Below are positions 8,408 to 16,599 of a stretch of 64,000 nt of DNA, piece by piece. The DNA comes from AP-15 sp035538335. Its GTDB lineage: Bacteria; Pseudomonadota; Alphaproteobacteria; ATCC43930; CGMCC-115725. Where the stretch lies: positions 1 through 64,000 of the forward strand of contig DATLKN010000038.1 in assembly GCA_035538335.1 (NCBI GenBank). Reading direction: 5' to 3'. Position numbers and translations under genes: made by a program. How positions within the stretch are numbered: position 1 is the stretch's first letter; every line of letters begins with the position of its first letter. Under the pieces are notes generated by a model, which was not told the DNA's origin, made no database searches, and was given only the letters and a program-made list of their open reading frames with translations.

Positions 8408-9067
8408 TTACTGGGTCTCGGCCGCCGGCGCCGCTTCCGGCTGCTCCTCGGTGGGCTCGGGCGGCGGCGCCGCGGCGGCCGCCGCCGCTTCCTCGCGCAC
8501 CGCCGAGGAGGCGGCGATCGTGGCGATCGTGAAATCGCGCCCGGTGATCGTCGGCCGCGCGCCTTCCGGCAAAGTCACCGCGCTGATGTGCACGCTGTCG
8601 CCGATCTCGAGGCCGGCGAGATCGACCACCAGCCGGTCGGGAATGTTGTCGACGGCGGCGTTCAGCTCGACGCCGTGGCGCACGATGTTGAGGATGCCGC
8701 CGCGTCGCAGGCCAGGCGCCTGCTCGTGGTTGATGAACATGACGGGCACCGTCACCGTCACCCGGCTGCCGGGGGCGACGCGCATGAAATCGACGTGCAG
8801 CGCCGCGTCACTGAGCGGGTGGTACTGAACCTCGCGCGGCACCGTGCGCTCGGCGGCGCCGTCGATCGTGACATCGACGAGGGTCGCGAGGAAGCCGGGC
8901 CGGGCGAGCGCCCGCGCCAGCTCGCGCGGTTCGAGGGTAATAAGGCGCGGCTCGTTCTCGCCGCCGTAGATGATGGCGGGTACCCGCCCCGTCCGCCGCA
9001 CCGCCCGCGCGGCGCCTTTTCCGGTGCGCTCGCGCGGCTGCGCCGAAAGAGCGATGATCTCGGGCAT
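8408..9067 (-). CDS. rplY: 50S ribosomal protein L25/general stress protein Ctc, 219 aa
   Basis: Binds 5S rRNA in the large subunit. The N-terminal L25 domain spans about residues 1-95 (RERTGKGAARAVRRTGRVPA, then VPAIIYGG). A TL5/CTC C-terminal beta domain follows to about residue 185. An Ala/Pro/Glu-rich tail of some 30 residues ends the protein and is probably disordered. It sits between prs and pth; the prs-rplY pairing is conserved in alphaproteobacteria. Confidence 0.95.
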   Translation of the reverse strand: MPEIIALSAQPRERTGKGAARAVRRTGRVPAIIYGGENEPRLITLEPRELARALARPGFLATLVDVTIDGAAERTVPREVQYHPLSDAALHVDFMRVAPGSRVTVTVPVMFINHEQAPGLRRGGILNIVRHGVELNAAVDNIPDRLVVDLAGLEIGDSVHISAVTLPEGARPTITGRDFTIATIAASSAVREEAAAAAAAPPPEPTEEQPEAAPAAETQ

Positions 9068-9112
9068 TCTCTGATGCTCCTCAAAAGCAATTCACGAAGA
9101 TAGGGCGGGCGG

Positions 9113-10045
9113 CTAATCGAAGAGGCTCGATACCGAACGCTCTTCGCTGATCCGCCGGATCGCCTCGGCCATCAGCGGCGCGATCGTCACCTGGCGGATG
9201 TTGCGCGCCGTACGCACGGCGTCGGTGGCGACGATGCTGTCGGTCGTGACCATCGATTCGATCGGCGAGGCGACGACCCGCGCCACCGCGCCGCCCGAGA
9301 AGACGCCGTGCGTCACATAGGCATAAACGGCCTCGGCCCCGGAACTCATCAGTGCCTCGGCGGCATTGCACAGCGTGCCGGCGCTGTCGACGATGTCGTC
9401 GACGAGGATGCAGCGCCGCCCGGCGACGTCGCCGATGATGTTCATAACCTCCGACACGCCGGCGCGCTCGCGCCGCTTATCGACGATCGCGAGGTCGGCG
9501 TCGAGCCGGCGGGCGATCTGGCGGGCGCGGAAGACGCCCCCGACATCGGGCGACACGATGACGAGATCCTCGCCCGAATGGTTCTCGTGGATATCCTTCA
9601 CGAGCACCGGCTCGGCGTAGAGATTGTCGGTCGGGATGTCGAAAAAACCCTGTATCTGCCCGGCATGCAGGTCGAGCGTCAGCACCCGGTGGGCGCCGGC
9701 GGCGGTGATCATGTTGGCGACGAGCTTTGCCGAAATCGGGGTGCGCGAGCCCGATTTGCGGTCCTGCCGGGCATATCCGTAATAGGGAATGACCGCGGTG
9801 GCGCGGCGCGCCGAGGCGCGGCGCAGCGCATCGAGGGTGACGAGCAGCTCCATCAGATGGTCGTTCGCCGGATAGGAGGTCGGCTGGATCACGAACACAT
9901 CCTCGCCGCGCACGTTTTCGAGGATCTCGACGAACACCTCCATATCGGAGAAACGGCGTACGCTCGCCTTGGTGAGCGGCAGGCCGAGATAGGTCGAGAT
10001 GGCCTCGGCGAGCGGGCGGTTGCTGTTGCCGGTAAGGATCTTCAT
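9113..10045 (-). CDS. prs: Ribose-phosphate pyrophosphokinase, 310 aa
   Basis: Makes PRPP from ribose 5-phosphate and ATP for nucleotide, His and Trp synthesis. Motifs visible are the ATP-loop YYGYARQDRK, the ribose-5-phosphate/PRPP loop VDDIVDSAGT, and VSPDVGGVFRA. The start at 10045 gives MKILTGNSNRPLA, the usual N-terminus; upstream in-frame codons add a 22-residue stretch without family support. It is followed after 45 bp by rplY. Confidence 0.96.
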   Translation of the reverse strand: MKILTGNSNRPLAEAISTYLGLPLTKASVRRFSDMEVFVEILENVRGEDVFVIQPTSYPANDHLMELLVTLDALRRASARRATAVIPYYGYARQDRKSGSRTPISAKLVANMITAAGAHRVLTLDLHAGQIQGFFDIPTDNLYAEPVLVKDIHENHSGEDLVIVSPDVGGVFRARQIARRLDADLAIVDKRRERAGVSEVMNIIGDVAGRRCILVDDIVDSAGTLCNAAEALMSSGAEAVYAYVTHGVFSGGAVARVVASPIESMVTTDSIVATDAVRTARNIRQVTIAPLMAEAIRRISEERSVSSLFD

Positions 10046-10132
10046 CGCGCTGACACAAAAGGCGCGCCGGCGGGCCGGACCCGGCGGCATGACGCGGCCG
10101 GACTGTAACAAAGCCGTCGCGTTCTGGCAATC

Positions 10133-11017
10133 TTACGACTTCCCCGCCTGCGAGATGCCGCGGATGACGAGCTGCATGATCCCCTCGCGCGCCGCGGCGG
10201 CCACCAGATAGGCAGTATCGCCCCACTTGCCGTCGAGCGAGCCGGCGGCCACGTCGTTCTGCTGGGCGACGGTGCCGATCATGCCGCCCCCCGCCCGGCG
10301 CATTTGCCACACGATGCTGATGTGTTGCTTGCCCCCCTTCGCCTTGCCGAGCGTCACCAAGGCGTCGAGAACGAGATCGGGCTTCTCTTTCCCGTCGGCG
10401 AGGATCTCGACGCCTTGGCTCTTCAGGACAAAGGCGATCGCCGTCGCGAGCGATTTGCCGCCATCGCCCGGGGCGCCCTCGACGCCGGCGACCGCGATGC
10501 GCGGGCGCCTCGGCTTTGCCGCGCTGGCGACGCTCGGCGGGCGTCCGAGAAAGAGGATCGCGAGCTTGTCGGCGCTCGCCGCGGCGAGGCGCGCGACGGC
10601 GCCGCCCGAATTGTCCCGCCACTCCTCGGCCGGCGCCTCGAGGCGCGAAGCGCTCCGCCCCAGCGGATGGCCGGCGGCATCCTCGAGCTGCCACCGCACC
10701 GTCACCGCCATCCGGCCGTCAGCGCCGGGCGCCGCCGCGAGCGTCCCCAGAAGCTCGTCGCTGCCGATGCCGGCGGTGCGACTGCTCGCCGCGATGCCGT
10801 GCTTGCGCAAGGCCTTCGCCACCGCCCCGGCGAGCGCCCCCGCCACCTGCCGGGGCTCGCCCGCGACCGGAGCGACGGACAGGCTGACACTGTCGCGCAC
10901 CCGCAAGAGGCCGGGCGGCGGCACGTCGTCGGCGAAGGGGTGCGGCAGAGGTTGACAGGCGGCGAAGAGCAGCGCCGCCGCGACGGCCATCCGCGCACAC
11001 CAGCGCAACGCGCTCAC
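10133..11017 (-). CDS. Putative lipoprotein, uncharacterised, 294 aa
   Basis: The N-terminus is a short basic stretch, a hydrophobic core AVAAALLFAAC and a lipobox-like LFAAC, with Cys at residue 21. This indicates lipidation and export. The mature part has no domain I recognise. It is divided into two segments with repeated alternating beta/alpha character, and a GDGGKSLATAIAFVL stretch begins the second. The GTG start overlaps the pgeF stop as GTGA; an ATG nine codons later (10990) would still give a signal peptide. The position between pgeF and prs is found in other alphaproteobacteria, where the protein is also annotated as hypothetical. Confidence 0.7.
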   Translation of the reverse strand: MSALRWCARMAVAAALLFAACQPLPHPFADDVPPPGLLRVRDSVSLSVAPVAGEPRQVAGALAGAVAKALRKHGIAASSRTAGIGSDELLGTLAAAPGADGRMAVTVRWQLEDAAGHPLGRSASRLEAPAEEWRDNSGGAVARLAAASADKLAILFLGRPPSVASAAKPRRPRIAVAGVEGAPGDGGKSLATAIAFVLKSQGVEILADGKEKPDLVLDALVTLGKAKGGKQHISIVWQMRRAGGGMIGTVAQQNDVAAGSLDGKWGDTAYLVAAAAREGIMQLVIRGISQAGKS

Positions 11018-11793
11018 GGCCGGCGCCGCTGATCCTCGAGCGCGATCGCGGAGAGCCCGCGACCGTAACAGGGCTCGCCGCGCAAAAAGGCGCGGCGATA
11101 GCTGAAGAACGACCCCTCCTCTGCGACGGTGTCGCGGCCGGCGCGCCCGATCGCCGCGACCCCGCTGCGCGCCAGCCGGCGCGCGATATAGGCTTCGAGG
11201 TCGAACATCGCATGGCCGGGCCGCTGCGCCGGGGCGAAAAAGTCGCGGTTCGCGGCATCCTCTTCGAGGAAGGCGTCGACGAAGTCGGCCCCGACTTCAT
11301 AGGACCGCCCGCCGATGCACGGCCCAATCGCGGCACGGATGTGCCTGCGTTCGGCCCCCAGCTCCTGCATGCGCGCGATCGTCGCCTCGAGGATGCCGGC
11401 GCGCGCGCCGCGCCAGCCGGCATGCGCCGCGCCGATGACGCCGGCGTCCGGGTCGGCGAAGAGGACCGGGGCGCAATCGGCGGCGAGGACGCCGAGGGCG
11501 ATGCCAGGCCGCCGCGTGACGAGCCCGTCGGCGCGCGGCGCCTCGGCCGGGCGCCATGGCTGCTCGACGACGATCGCCTCGGCGCTGTGCACCTGGTAGC
11601 AGGTGACGAGCCGATCGCCGGCGACACCGAGGCTCTCGGCCGCGATCGCCCGGTTGCGGGCGACGCTTTCGCCGCGATCGCCGGAACCGAAGCCGCAATT
11701 GAGCGAGGAAAAATGCCCGTCGCTGACGCCGCCCCGGCGCGTGAAGAAGGCATGCCGGACGCTGCCGGCGGCGAGCTCGGCGAGCGCGATCAC
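11014..11793 (-). CDS. pgeF: YfiH-family peptidoglycan editing factor / purine nucleoside phosphorylase-like laccase-domain protein, 259 aa
   Basis: Multi-copper-oxidase-like (laccase domain) fold. The metal-site motifs are FTRRGGVSDG near the N-terminus, TCYQVHS with a ligand His, LAADCAPV with a ligand Cys, and GAAHAGWRG with a ligand His. GPCIGGRSYEV is also conserved. E. coli YfiH/PgeF removes mis-incorporated amino acids in cell-wall precursors; related proteins act on purine nucleosides. The GTG start at 11793 overlaps the upstream methyltransferase stop (GTGA), and its own stop overlaps the GTG of the lipoprotein gene, so translation is probably coupled. Confidence 0.92.
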   Translation of the reverse strand: MIALAELAAGSVRHAFFTRRGGVSDGHFSSLNCGFGSGDRGESVARNRAIAAESLGVAGDRLVTCYQVHSAEAIVVEQPWRPAEAPRADGLVTRRPGIALGVLAADCAPVLFADPDAGVIGAAHAGWRGARAGILEATIARMQELGAERRHIRAAIGPCIGGRSYEVGADFVDAFLEEDAANRDFFAPAQRPGHAMFDLEAYIARRLARSGVAAIGRAGRDTVAEEGSFFSYRRAFLRGEPCYGRGLSAIALEDQRRRP

Positions 11794-12887
11794 CGCGCCT
11801 CTCCGGCGCCGGCGAAACCGTCCGGCGCGAGCCCCGGCGAGGAGATCGCGAGCGCCTTGAAGCGGGTGCCCATCTCGCCCGGATCGAGGAGGCGCCGGAT
11901 GCCTGTCTCCAGCTGCGTCCGCTGCGCCGGGCTCGCCCGCGCGGCGAGCGCCGCGAGGCGCGCCTCGATGCCGAGCGCAAGCAGAAACTCGCGTTGCGTG
12001 ACCGGCCCCGCGACGGCGGCGCCGGCCGCGCGCGCCGCCTCGGCGAAGGCGGCGAAATCGACCGCGGCGGAGAGGTCCGCTTCGCCCGGCTCGTCGAGCG
12101 CCGAGACCGCGCCATGCCGCCGGAAGGCGCGCAGCGTCGGACCGGCGCGCTCCTCGCCGTAGCCGTAATCGATGAAGAGCGCTGCGCCCGGCTCGCACGC
12201 GAAACGCGCTGCGAGCGCGGCCGCGAGGGCGAGCGCGGAGGGGCAGATTTCGATGATCGTCCCGGGTGCGGCGGTATGGCGCAGCGGCTCGGGAACGAAG
12301 AGGCCCGCGGCATCGCTCTCGGGGCCGCCGACAAATACTCGCCGACCCTCGGCGTCGAGCCCGACGAGGCGTTCCGACCATCCCCGGGGCCCGCGCGTCA
12401 GCTGGCGGATCGGCAACGCGTCGAGGAACTCGTTGGCGACGACGAGAAGCGGCCCCGGCGGCAGCTCGTCGATGCTGGCGACCCAGCGCGGGCCAACCTC
12501 GCCGAGGCGCCGCGCCTGTTCGGCGCGCAACAGCGGGCTCGCCTCGAGGAGACAGAGCCGCAGGGCGCGGCGGAAGCCAGGCACGGCGGCGGCGGCGCGC
12601 AGCAGATCCTCGGCCATGACGCCGCGCCCCGGTCCGAGTTCCGCGAGCCGCACGGGGGCGGGCCGCCCCATCTGCGCCCAAAGCTCGGCGCACCACAGCC
12701 CGATCAGTTCGCCGAAGATCTGACTGATCTCGGGTGCCGTAACGTAGTCGCCCGCCAGGCCGATCGGCTGCCGGCGAGTGTAATAGCCGGCCTCGGCGTC
12801 GTGCAGGGCGACCGCCATGAATTGCGACAGCGACAACGGGCCTTCGCTGCGGATGCGGCGGTCGAGCCGGTCGCCGAGCACGCTCAC
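11790..12887 (-). CDS. MidA/NDUFAF7-like class I SAM-dependent methyltransferase, 365 aa
   Basis: DUF185 (Methyltransf_28) family. Motif I appears as LAELGPGRGVMAEDLLR, VVANEFLDALPI is the family signature, and FIDYGYGE is in the C-terminal half. The eukaryotic homologue NDUFAF7 methylates an arginine of respiratory complex I; the bacterial role is less clear. The GTG start at 12887 overlaps the lgt stop (GTGA), giving the family-typical N-terminus beginning near RSEGPLSLSQFMAVAL. The frame runs on upstream within lgt but without similarity. Confidence 0.88.
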   Translation of the reverse strand: MSVLGDRLDRRIRSEGPLSLSQFMAVALHDAEAGYYTRRQPIGLAGDYVTAPEISQIFGELIGLWCAELWAQMGRPAPVRLAELGPGRGVMAEDLLRAAAAVPGFRRALRLCLLEASPLLRAEQARRLGEVGPRWVASIDELPPGPLLVVANEFLDALPIRQLTRGPRGWSERLVGLDAEGRRVFVGGPESDAAGLFVPEPLRHTAAPGTIIEICPSALALAAALAARFACEPGAALFIDYGYGEERAGPTLRAFRRHGAVSALDEPGEADLSAAVDFAAFAEAARAAGAAVAGPVTQREFLLALGIEARLAALAARASPAQRTQLETGIRRLLDPGEMGTRFKALAISSPGLAPDGFAGAGEAR

Positions 12888-13699
12888 GACGCGCTCGACG
12901 CGGGCGCGGCGCGGCGCGCCCACAGGATGATCGCGAGGCCGGCGAAGAGCACCGGGATCGACAACAGCTGTCCCTCGGTCGTGCCGAACCACAGATAGCC
13001 GATCTGCGGGTCGGGCTGGCGGAACATCTCGCCGATGATGCGCGCGACGGCGTAGCCGGCGAGGAAGAGCCCGGTCTCCTGCCCCGGCCGCAGGCGCGCG
13101 CCGCGCCGCTCGGCGACGAAAAGCAGCGTGAACAGCACGATGCCTTCGAGAAACGCCTCGTAGAGCTCGCTCGGGTGGCGCGGCACCTGACGCGGGTCGC
13201 TGGGGAATATCATCGCCCACCACACATTGCTCGGCCGGCCGAATAATTCGCCGTTGATGAAATTGGCGATCCGCCCGAAGAAAAGCCCGATCGGCAGGGC
13301 CTCGGCGATGACGTCGGAAAAGGCGAAGATCGGGATCTTGCGCGCCCGTGCGAAAAGGCAGATGGCGAGCGTCACGCCGATCGCGCCGCCGTGGAACGAC
13401 ATGCCGCCGCGCCAGACCTCGAAGATCTGCAACGGGTGATGATAATAAATCGGGAAGTTGTAGAAGAGGACGTAGCCGATCCGGCCGCCGAGCACGACGC
13501 CGAGCGTCGCCCAGACAAGAAAATCATCGACGTCGCGCCGCTCGACCAGCTTCGGCCGCCGGTCGGCGAGCGCCATGCAATAGCGCCAGCCGATCAGCAG
13601 CCCGACGATATAGGCGAGCGCGTACCAGCGAATCTCGATCGGCCCGAACGCGATCGCAACCGGATTGATGGCGGGATAGGGGATCAGAAAAAACGGCAT
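12884..13699 (-). CDS. lgt: Prolipoprotein diacylglyceryl transferase, 271 aa
   Basis: Inner-membrane enzyme that transfers diacylglycerol to the lipobox Cys of prolipoproteins. It has about seven hydrophobic segments. The family signature appears as FFGRIANFINGELFGRP (with the essential Arg), and GGRIGYVLFYN and WRGGMSFHGGAIG are conserved. The start at 13699 yields MPFFLIPYPAINPVAI, the usual N-terminus; a 29-residue upstream extension is not supported. First gene of a leftward run that continues through the MidA-like gene, pgeF and prs. Confidence 0.96.
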   Translation of the reverse strand: MPFFLIPYPAINPVAIAFGPIEIRWYALAYIVGLLIGWRYCMALADRRPKLVERRDVDDFLVWATLGVVLGGRIGYVLFYNFPIYYHHPLQIFEVWRGGMSFHGGAIGVTLAICLFARARKIPIFAFSDVIAEALPIGLFFGRIANFINGELFGRPSNVWWAMIFPSDPRQVPRHPSELYEAFLEGIVLFTLLFVAERRGARLRPGQETGLFLAGYAVARIIGEMFRQPDPQIGYLWFGTTEGQLLSIPVLFAGLAIILWARRAAPASSAS

Positions 13700-13835
13700 C
13701 CGCTGCAGAGACTCGTGACGCCGGGCGGGCGCGACCGCCCCTCGATCGCCGCTCTTATAGGCAGCGGCCGCAGTTTCGCCAATCACCGAGACCGAGCGGC
13801 ATCGCGTCGCGGCGCGGCCGGCGGCGGCAGGCGGC

Positions 13836-15083
13836 TTATACCGCCCGCGCCAGCTGCGGCCGCGCTTCCCGCGCCGAGCGCAGCAGCAGGAAGCCGAGAA
13901 CCAGGAGGTTCAAGAGGTTGAACCCGGCGCCGGCGGCGAATGCCGGGGCGTAGAAGCCGAAATGGTCATAGAGCGCGCCGGCGAACCAACTGCCGAACGC
14001 CATTCCGGCCATGCCGAACAACAGAAACGCCGGCACGCGCCAGGATGCCTCGCGCGACGGAAACAGCTCGCGAATCGCCAAGACATAGGCCGGCACGATG
14101 CCGCTGAAGCCGAGCCCGAAAGCCGCCGAGACCGCGAAGAGCCCGAATTCGTTCTGGGTCGCGAGAAAGGCGGCGATCGCCAGCGTCTGGCAGGCCGAGG
14201 CCACCAGCACCGCGCGCAGCCCGCCGATGTTATCGGCCAGCCAGCCCCAGAATTGCCGGCTCAGAAAAGCCGCCCCCAGCAGCACCGACAGCATCGCCGC
14301 GCCTTGCGCGGCCGGAATGCCGAGGTCGCTGCAGAACGCGACCAGATGCGCCGACGGGATCGCCATCGGCACGCAGCACAGGAACCCGGCAAAGCACAAG
14401 AGCGCCTGCACCTGGTTTACCGGCATTCCGAGCACCCGCGACCGGCGCCGCGCGCGCGGCGCCACGGGGCGCGCCGGCAGCGGCTGCGGCGCCGGCCGCA
14501 GCGCCAGCGCCAAGGGAACGATGCCGACGACGGTCAGCCCGGCGAAAGCGAGCATCGTCCCCCGCCAGGCGATATGCGAAAGCCCCAATTCGAAGACCGA
14601 CGGCCACAGCACGCCGGCGATGTACTGCCCGGACGAAATCAACGCGATCGCGGTGCCGCGGCGCCGGTCGAACCAACGGCTGACATAGATGACGAGCGGC
14701 GGATAGATGGCGCCGTTGCCGAGAATGCCGACCAGCAAGCCGTGACCGATGTAGAGCGCCCAAAGCTGCCCGGTCGCCGACAGCGCGAGGCCGGCGGCGG
14801 TCATCAACGCTCCGAAGATGACGGTCTTGCGCACCCCGATGCGATCCGCCACCCAGCCCATCAGGATGCCGCCGAGCCCCATGCCGAGCCAGGCGAGCGC
14901 GCCGGCCAAGGCGATCGCCGAACGGTCGGCGGCGAGCGAGGCGGCGATCGGCTTCAGGCCGACGATGACGATCAGCGCCGAGCCGTAGGAAACCGACAGG
15001 ATCGCGAGGCTGACGAACGCCGTCACCCAGGAGGCTCGGTTTTCAATGCTGTCGGGGAATTCGCGATCCCGCGCGCCCGCCAT
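13836..15083 (-). CDS. MFS transporter, 415 aa
   Basis: Twelve-helix major facilitator. The loop 2-3 signature is seen as MGWVADRIGVRKTVIFG, with a second copy-like GWLADNIGGLRAVL after helix 8. The arrangement resembles the oxalate/formate-antiporter and monocarboxylate group, but the substrate cannot be named. The ATG at 15083 is chosen because the N-terminal helix begins about 20 residues later and upstream residues are low-complexity. The gene faces away from the FNR-type box at 15226-15239, which lies 142 bp upstream, so oxygen control is possible but unproven. Confidence 0.82.
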   Translation of the reverse strand: MAGARDREFPDSIENRASWVTAFVSLAILSVSYGSALIVIVGLKPIAASLAADRSAIALAGALAWLGMGLGGILMGWVADRIGVRKTVIFGALMTAAGLALSATGQLWALYIGHGLLVGILGNGAIYPPLVIYVSRWFDRRRGTAIALISSGQYIAGVLWPSVFELGLSHIAWRGTMLAFAGLTVVGIVPLALALRPAPQPLPARPVAPRARRRSRVLGMPVNQVQALLCFAGFLCCVPMAIPSAHLVAFCSDLGIPAAQGAAMLSVLLGAAFLSRQFWGWLADNIGGLRAVLVASACQTLAIAAFLATQNEFGLFAVSAAFGLGFSGIVPAYVLAIRELFPSREASWRVPAFLLFGMAGMAFGSWFAGALYDHFGFYAPAFAAGAGFNLLNLLVLGFLLLRSAREARPQLARAV

Positions 15084-15225
15084 GCTCGTGCTCGGTCTTT
15101 CCGCTCGGCTCGATCGCGACCCGCGGTCAGATTGGGGGCGATTTGCCCGGCTGACAAGCAGCATTGCAGGAAAATGCCCGTCGCAGAGGCAACCCGCGCG
15201 CATGGCTGCCGTTCCCAGCTCGGCA

Positions 15226-15239
15226 TTGACACAGATCAA
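15226..15239. promoter_or_regulatory. FNR/FixK-type operator
   Basis: TTGACACAGATCAA matches the FNR/FixK consensus TTGAY-N4-RTCAA at all ten specified bases. It ends 56 nt before the start of the small cysteine protein at 15296, and a TGATAA at 15265-15270 could be the -10. That places the box near -41, the activating position for class II sites. Confidence 0.7.
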
Positions 15240-15295
15240 TGCGCCGCCCAGGGACCGCCCGGCCTGATAACCGGGAGTGCCACCGAGAGGCCCCG

Positions 15296-15508
15296 ATGCT
15301 GGACGAACTGGAATTCATCAGCCCCTATCTGCTTTCGCCGGCCCGCTCGCTCGGCGAGGCCTGCCGGGAAATCGGCCGGAACGAAGGCGGAGCGCACTGT
15401 CCCGTCTGTCGGCTGAGAGAGCTGTGCCAGAGCGAGGCGCGCTGGCTCGTGCGCCGCTCGACCCGGCCACAGGGTTTTCCGACGGGCGGCTGCTTTCCCC
15501 GCAATTGA
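15296..15508 (+). CDS. Small cysteine-containing hypothetical protein, 70 aa
   Basis: Seventy residues with C23, a CPVC pair (C35, C38), C44 and C66; the HCPVCRLRELC segment could hold a metal or form a redox pair. No signal peptide or membrane helix is visible. GAGAGG precedes the ATG by a normal distance. It lies behind a perfect FNR/FixK-type box and is followed by another such box that overlaps its stop codon, so it is likely expressed at low oxygen. I do not recognise a named family and assign no function. Confidence 0.7.
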   Translation: MLDELEFISPYLLSPARSLGEACREIGRNEGGAHCPVCRLRELCQSEARWLVRRSTRPQGFPTGGCFPRN

Positions 15509-15518
15509 TCGAGATCAA
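15505..15518. promoter_or_regulatory. FNR/FixK-type operator
   Basis: TTGATCGAGATCAA is an exact FNR box (TTGAT-N4-ATCAA). It overlaps the stop codon of the cysteine protein gene and ends 56 nt before the ATG of the next tiny gene at 15575, the same distance as the first box has to its gene. Confidence 0.75.
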
Positions 15519-15574
15519 GGAAGCGGCGGCCCGCCGGCGCAAGCTCGTCCCGCCAGTTGAGGAGGAGCGATGCC

Positions 15575-15730
15575 ATGCCGATGTTCGATGTGGCGGTTCT
15601 GGTCTACATCATCGCGGCGTTCGCGGCGTTTGCCGCGACGCTCGCCTGGGTATCGCGCAGCGGGACGACGCGGCGGCGGCGTTCAGGCCGCTTCTTTCAC
15701 AAGCGCGGCCCAGCGATCGAGCACCGGTAG
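15575..15730 (+). CDS. Small single-pass membrane protein, 51 aa
   Basis: Translates to an N-terminal hydrophobic helix (about residues 6-25, FDVAVLVYIIAAFAAFAATL), a short Thr/Arg stretch and a basic tail rich in Arg and His. GGAGGAG lies at the correct distance (8 nt) from the ATG at 15575; an out-of-frame ATG at 15570 is too close to it. The gene's last 48 bases overlap the 3' end of the convergent monooxygenase gene. It is preceded by an exact FNR box. Function unknown; a small subunit or stabiliser of a membrane complex used at low oxygen is a guess. Confidence 0.6.
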   Translation: MPMFDVAVLVYIIAAFAAFAATLAWVSRSGTTRRRRSGRFFHKRGPAIEHR

Positions 15731-16534
15731 GATTTCCTCGGCCGGCGCGGACGGCAGGCTGACGACCGCGCGCGCGACCCCGAGATCGCGGTAGCGTTCG
15801 AGCGCCGCGCGATCCTCGGCGACGCCCCACACGGTCAACGGCACGGTCGCCGGATCGCGGCCTGCCTCGGCCGCCATCTGCCGCCAACGCGGCATAAACG
15901 CAACGACATCGCCGTATTGCGGGCGGCTGGCATGCGGGATCCAGCCGTCGCCGTAAGCGAGCGCGCGGCGTGCGCCATAGGGAAAGGCGCCGCCGACGAT
16001 GACCGGCGGATGCGGCTTCTGCACCGGCTTCGGCCAGGTCATCATCGGCGGGAAGTCGACCATCTCGCCGTGGTATTCGGGCTTCGTCTTGGTCCAGATC
16101 TCCTTCATCGCCTCGATGCGCTCGCGCATCAATTCAAAGCGCGTTTTGAACTCGGTGCCGTGATCGGCGATCTCCTCGGCGTTCCAGCCGCCGCCGACGC
16201 CGAAGAGAAACCGGCCGCCCGACACCTGATCGATCGAGGCGACGAGCTTTGCCGTCTGGATGGGATCGCGCTGCGTGACGAGGCAGACGCCGGTGCCGAG
16301 CTTGAGCCCCGTCGTCGCCGCCGCGGCGGCGGTCAGCGACACGAACGGGTCCATCGCCTCGCAGTATTTTTTCGGCAGCTCGCCGCCGGCGGGAAAGGGC
16401 GTCGTGCGCGACAGCGGAATGTGCGAGTGCTCGGGCGCCCAGACGGATTCGAAGCCGCGCTTTTCGAGGGCCCGGGCGAGCGCCCCCGGGGCCATCGAAT
16501 AATCGGTGAAGAACATCGCCGCGCCGAACTGCAT
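15683..16534 (-). CDS. LLM-class F420/FMN-dependent oxidoreductase, 283 aa
   Basis: Luciferase-like barrel. MQFGAAMFFTDYSM begins the protein, VWAPEHSHIP is the strand-2 motif, and SGGRFLFGVGGGWN is the signature seen in TIGR03619-type F420-dependent oxidoreductases. PVIVGGAFPYGARRAL is in the C-terminal part. The start at 16534 is family-typical; longer reading frames upstream enter the intergenic repeat. Monocistronic, between a REP-like element and the tiny membrane gene it overlaps at its 3' end. Substrate unknown; whether it uses F420 or FMN is not decidable here. Confidence 0.85.
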   Translation of the reverse strand: MQFGAAMFFTDYSMAPGALARALEKRGFESVWAPEHSHIPLSRTTPFPAGGELPKKYCEAMDPFVSLTAAAAATTGLKLGTGVCLVTQRDPIQTAKLVASIDQVSGGRFLFGVGGGWNAEEIADHGTEFKTRFELMRERIEAMKEIWTKTKPEYHGEMVDFPPMMTWPKPVQKPHPPVIVGGAFPYGARRALAYGDGWIPHASRPQYGDVVAFMPRWRQMAAEAGRDPATVPLTVWGVAEDRAALERYRDLGVARAVVSLPSAPAEEILPVLDRWAALVKEAA

Positions 16535-16556
16535 CGGCTGCTCCAGCGGTTTATTT

Positions 16557-16590
16557 CGGGTCCGGCCCTCTCGGGCCGCCCCGGAATGAC
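16557..16590. repeat. REP-like hairpin between csp and the monooxygenase gene
   Basis: CGGCCC (16563-16568) and GGGCCG (16573-16578) form a 6-bp stem around a TCTC loop, followed by the common REP-type end CCGGAATGAC. It lies 9 bp past the cold-shock gene stop and could help end that transcript, although there is no T-tract. Confidence 0.5.
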
Positions 16591-16599
16591 AGCGAGGGG

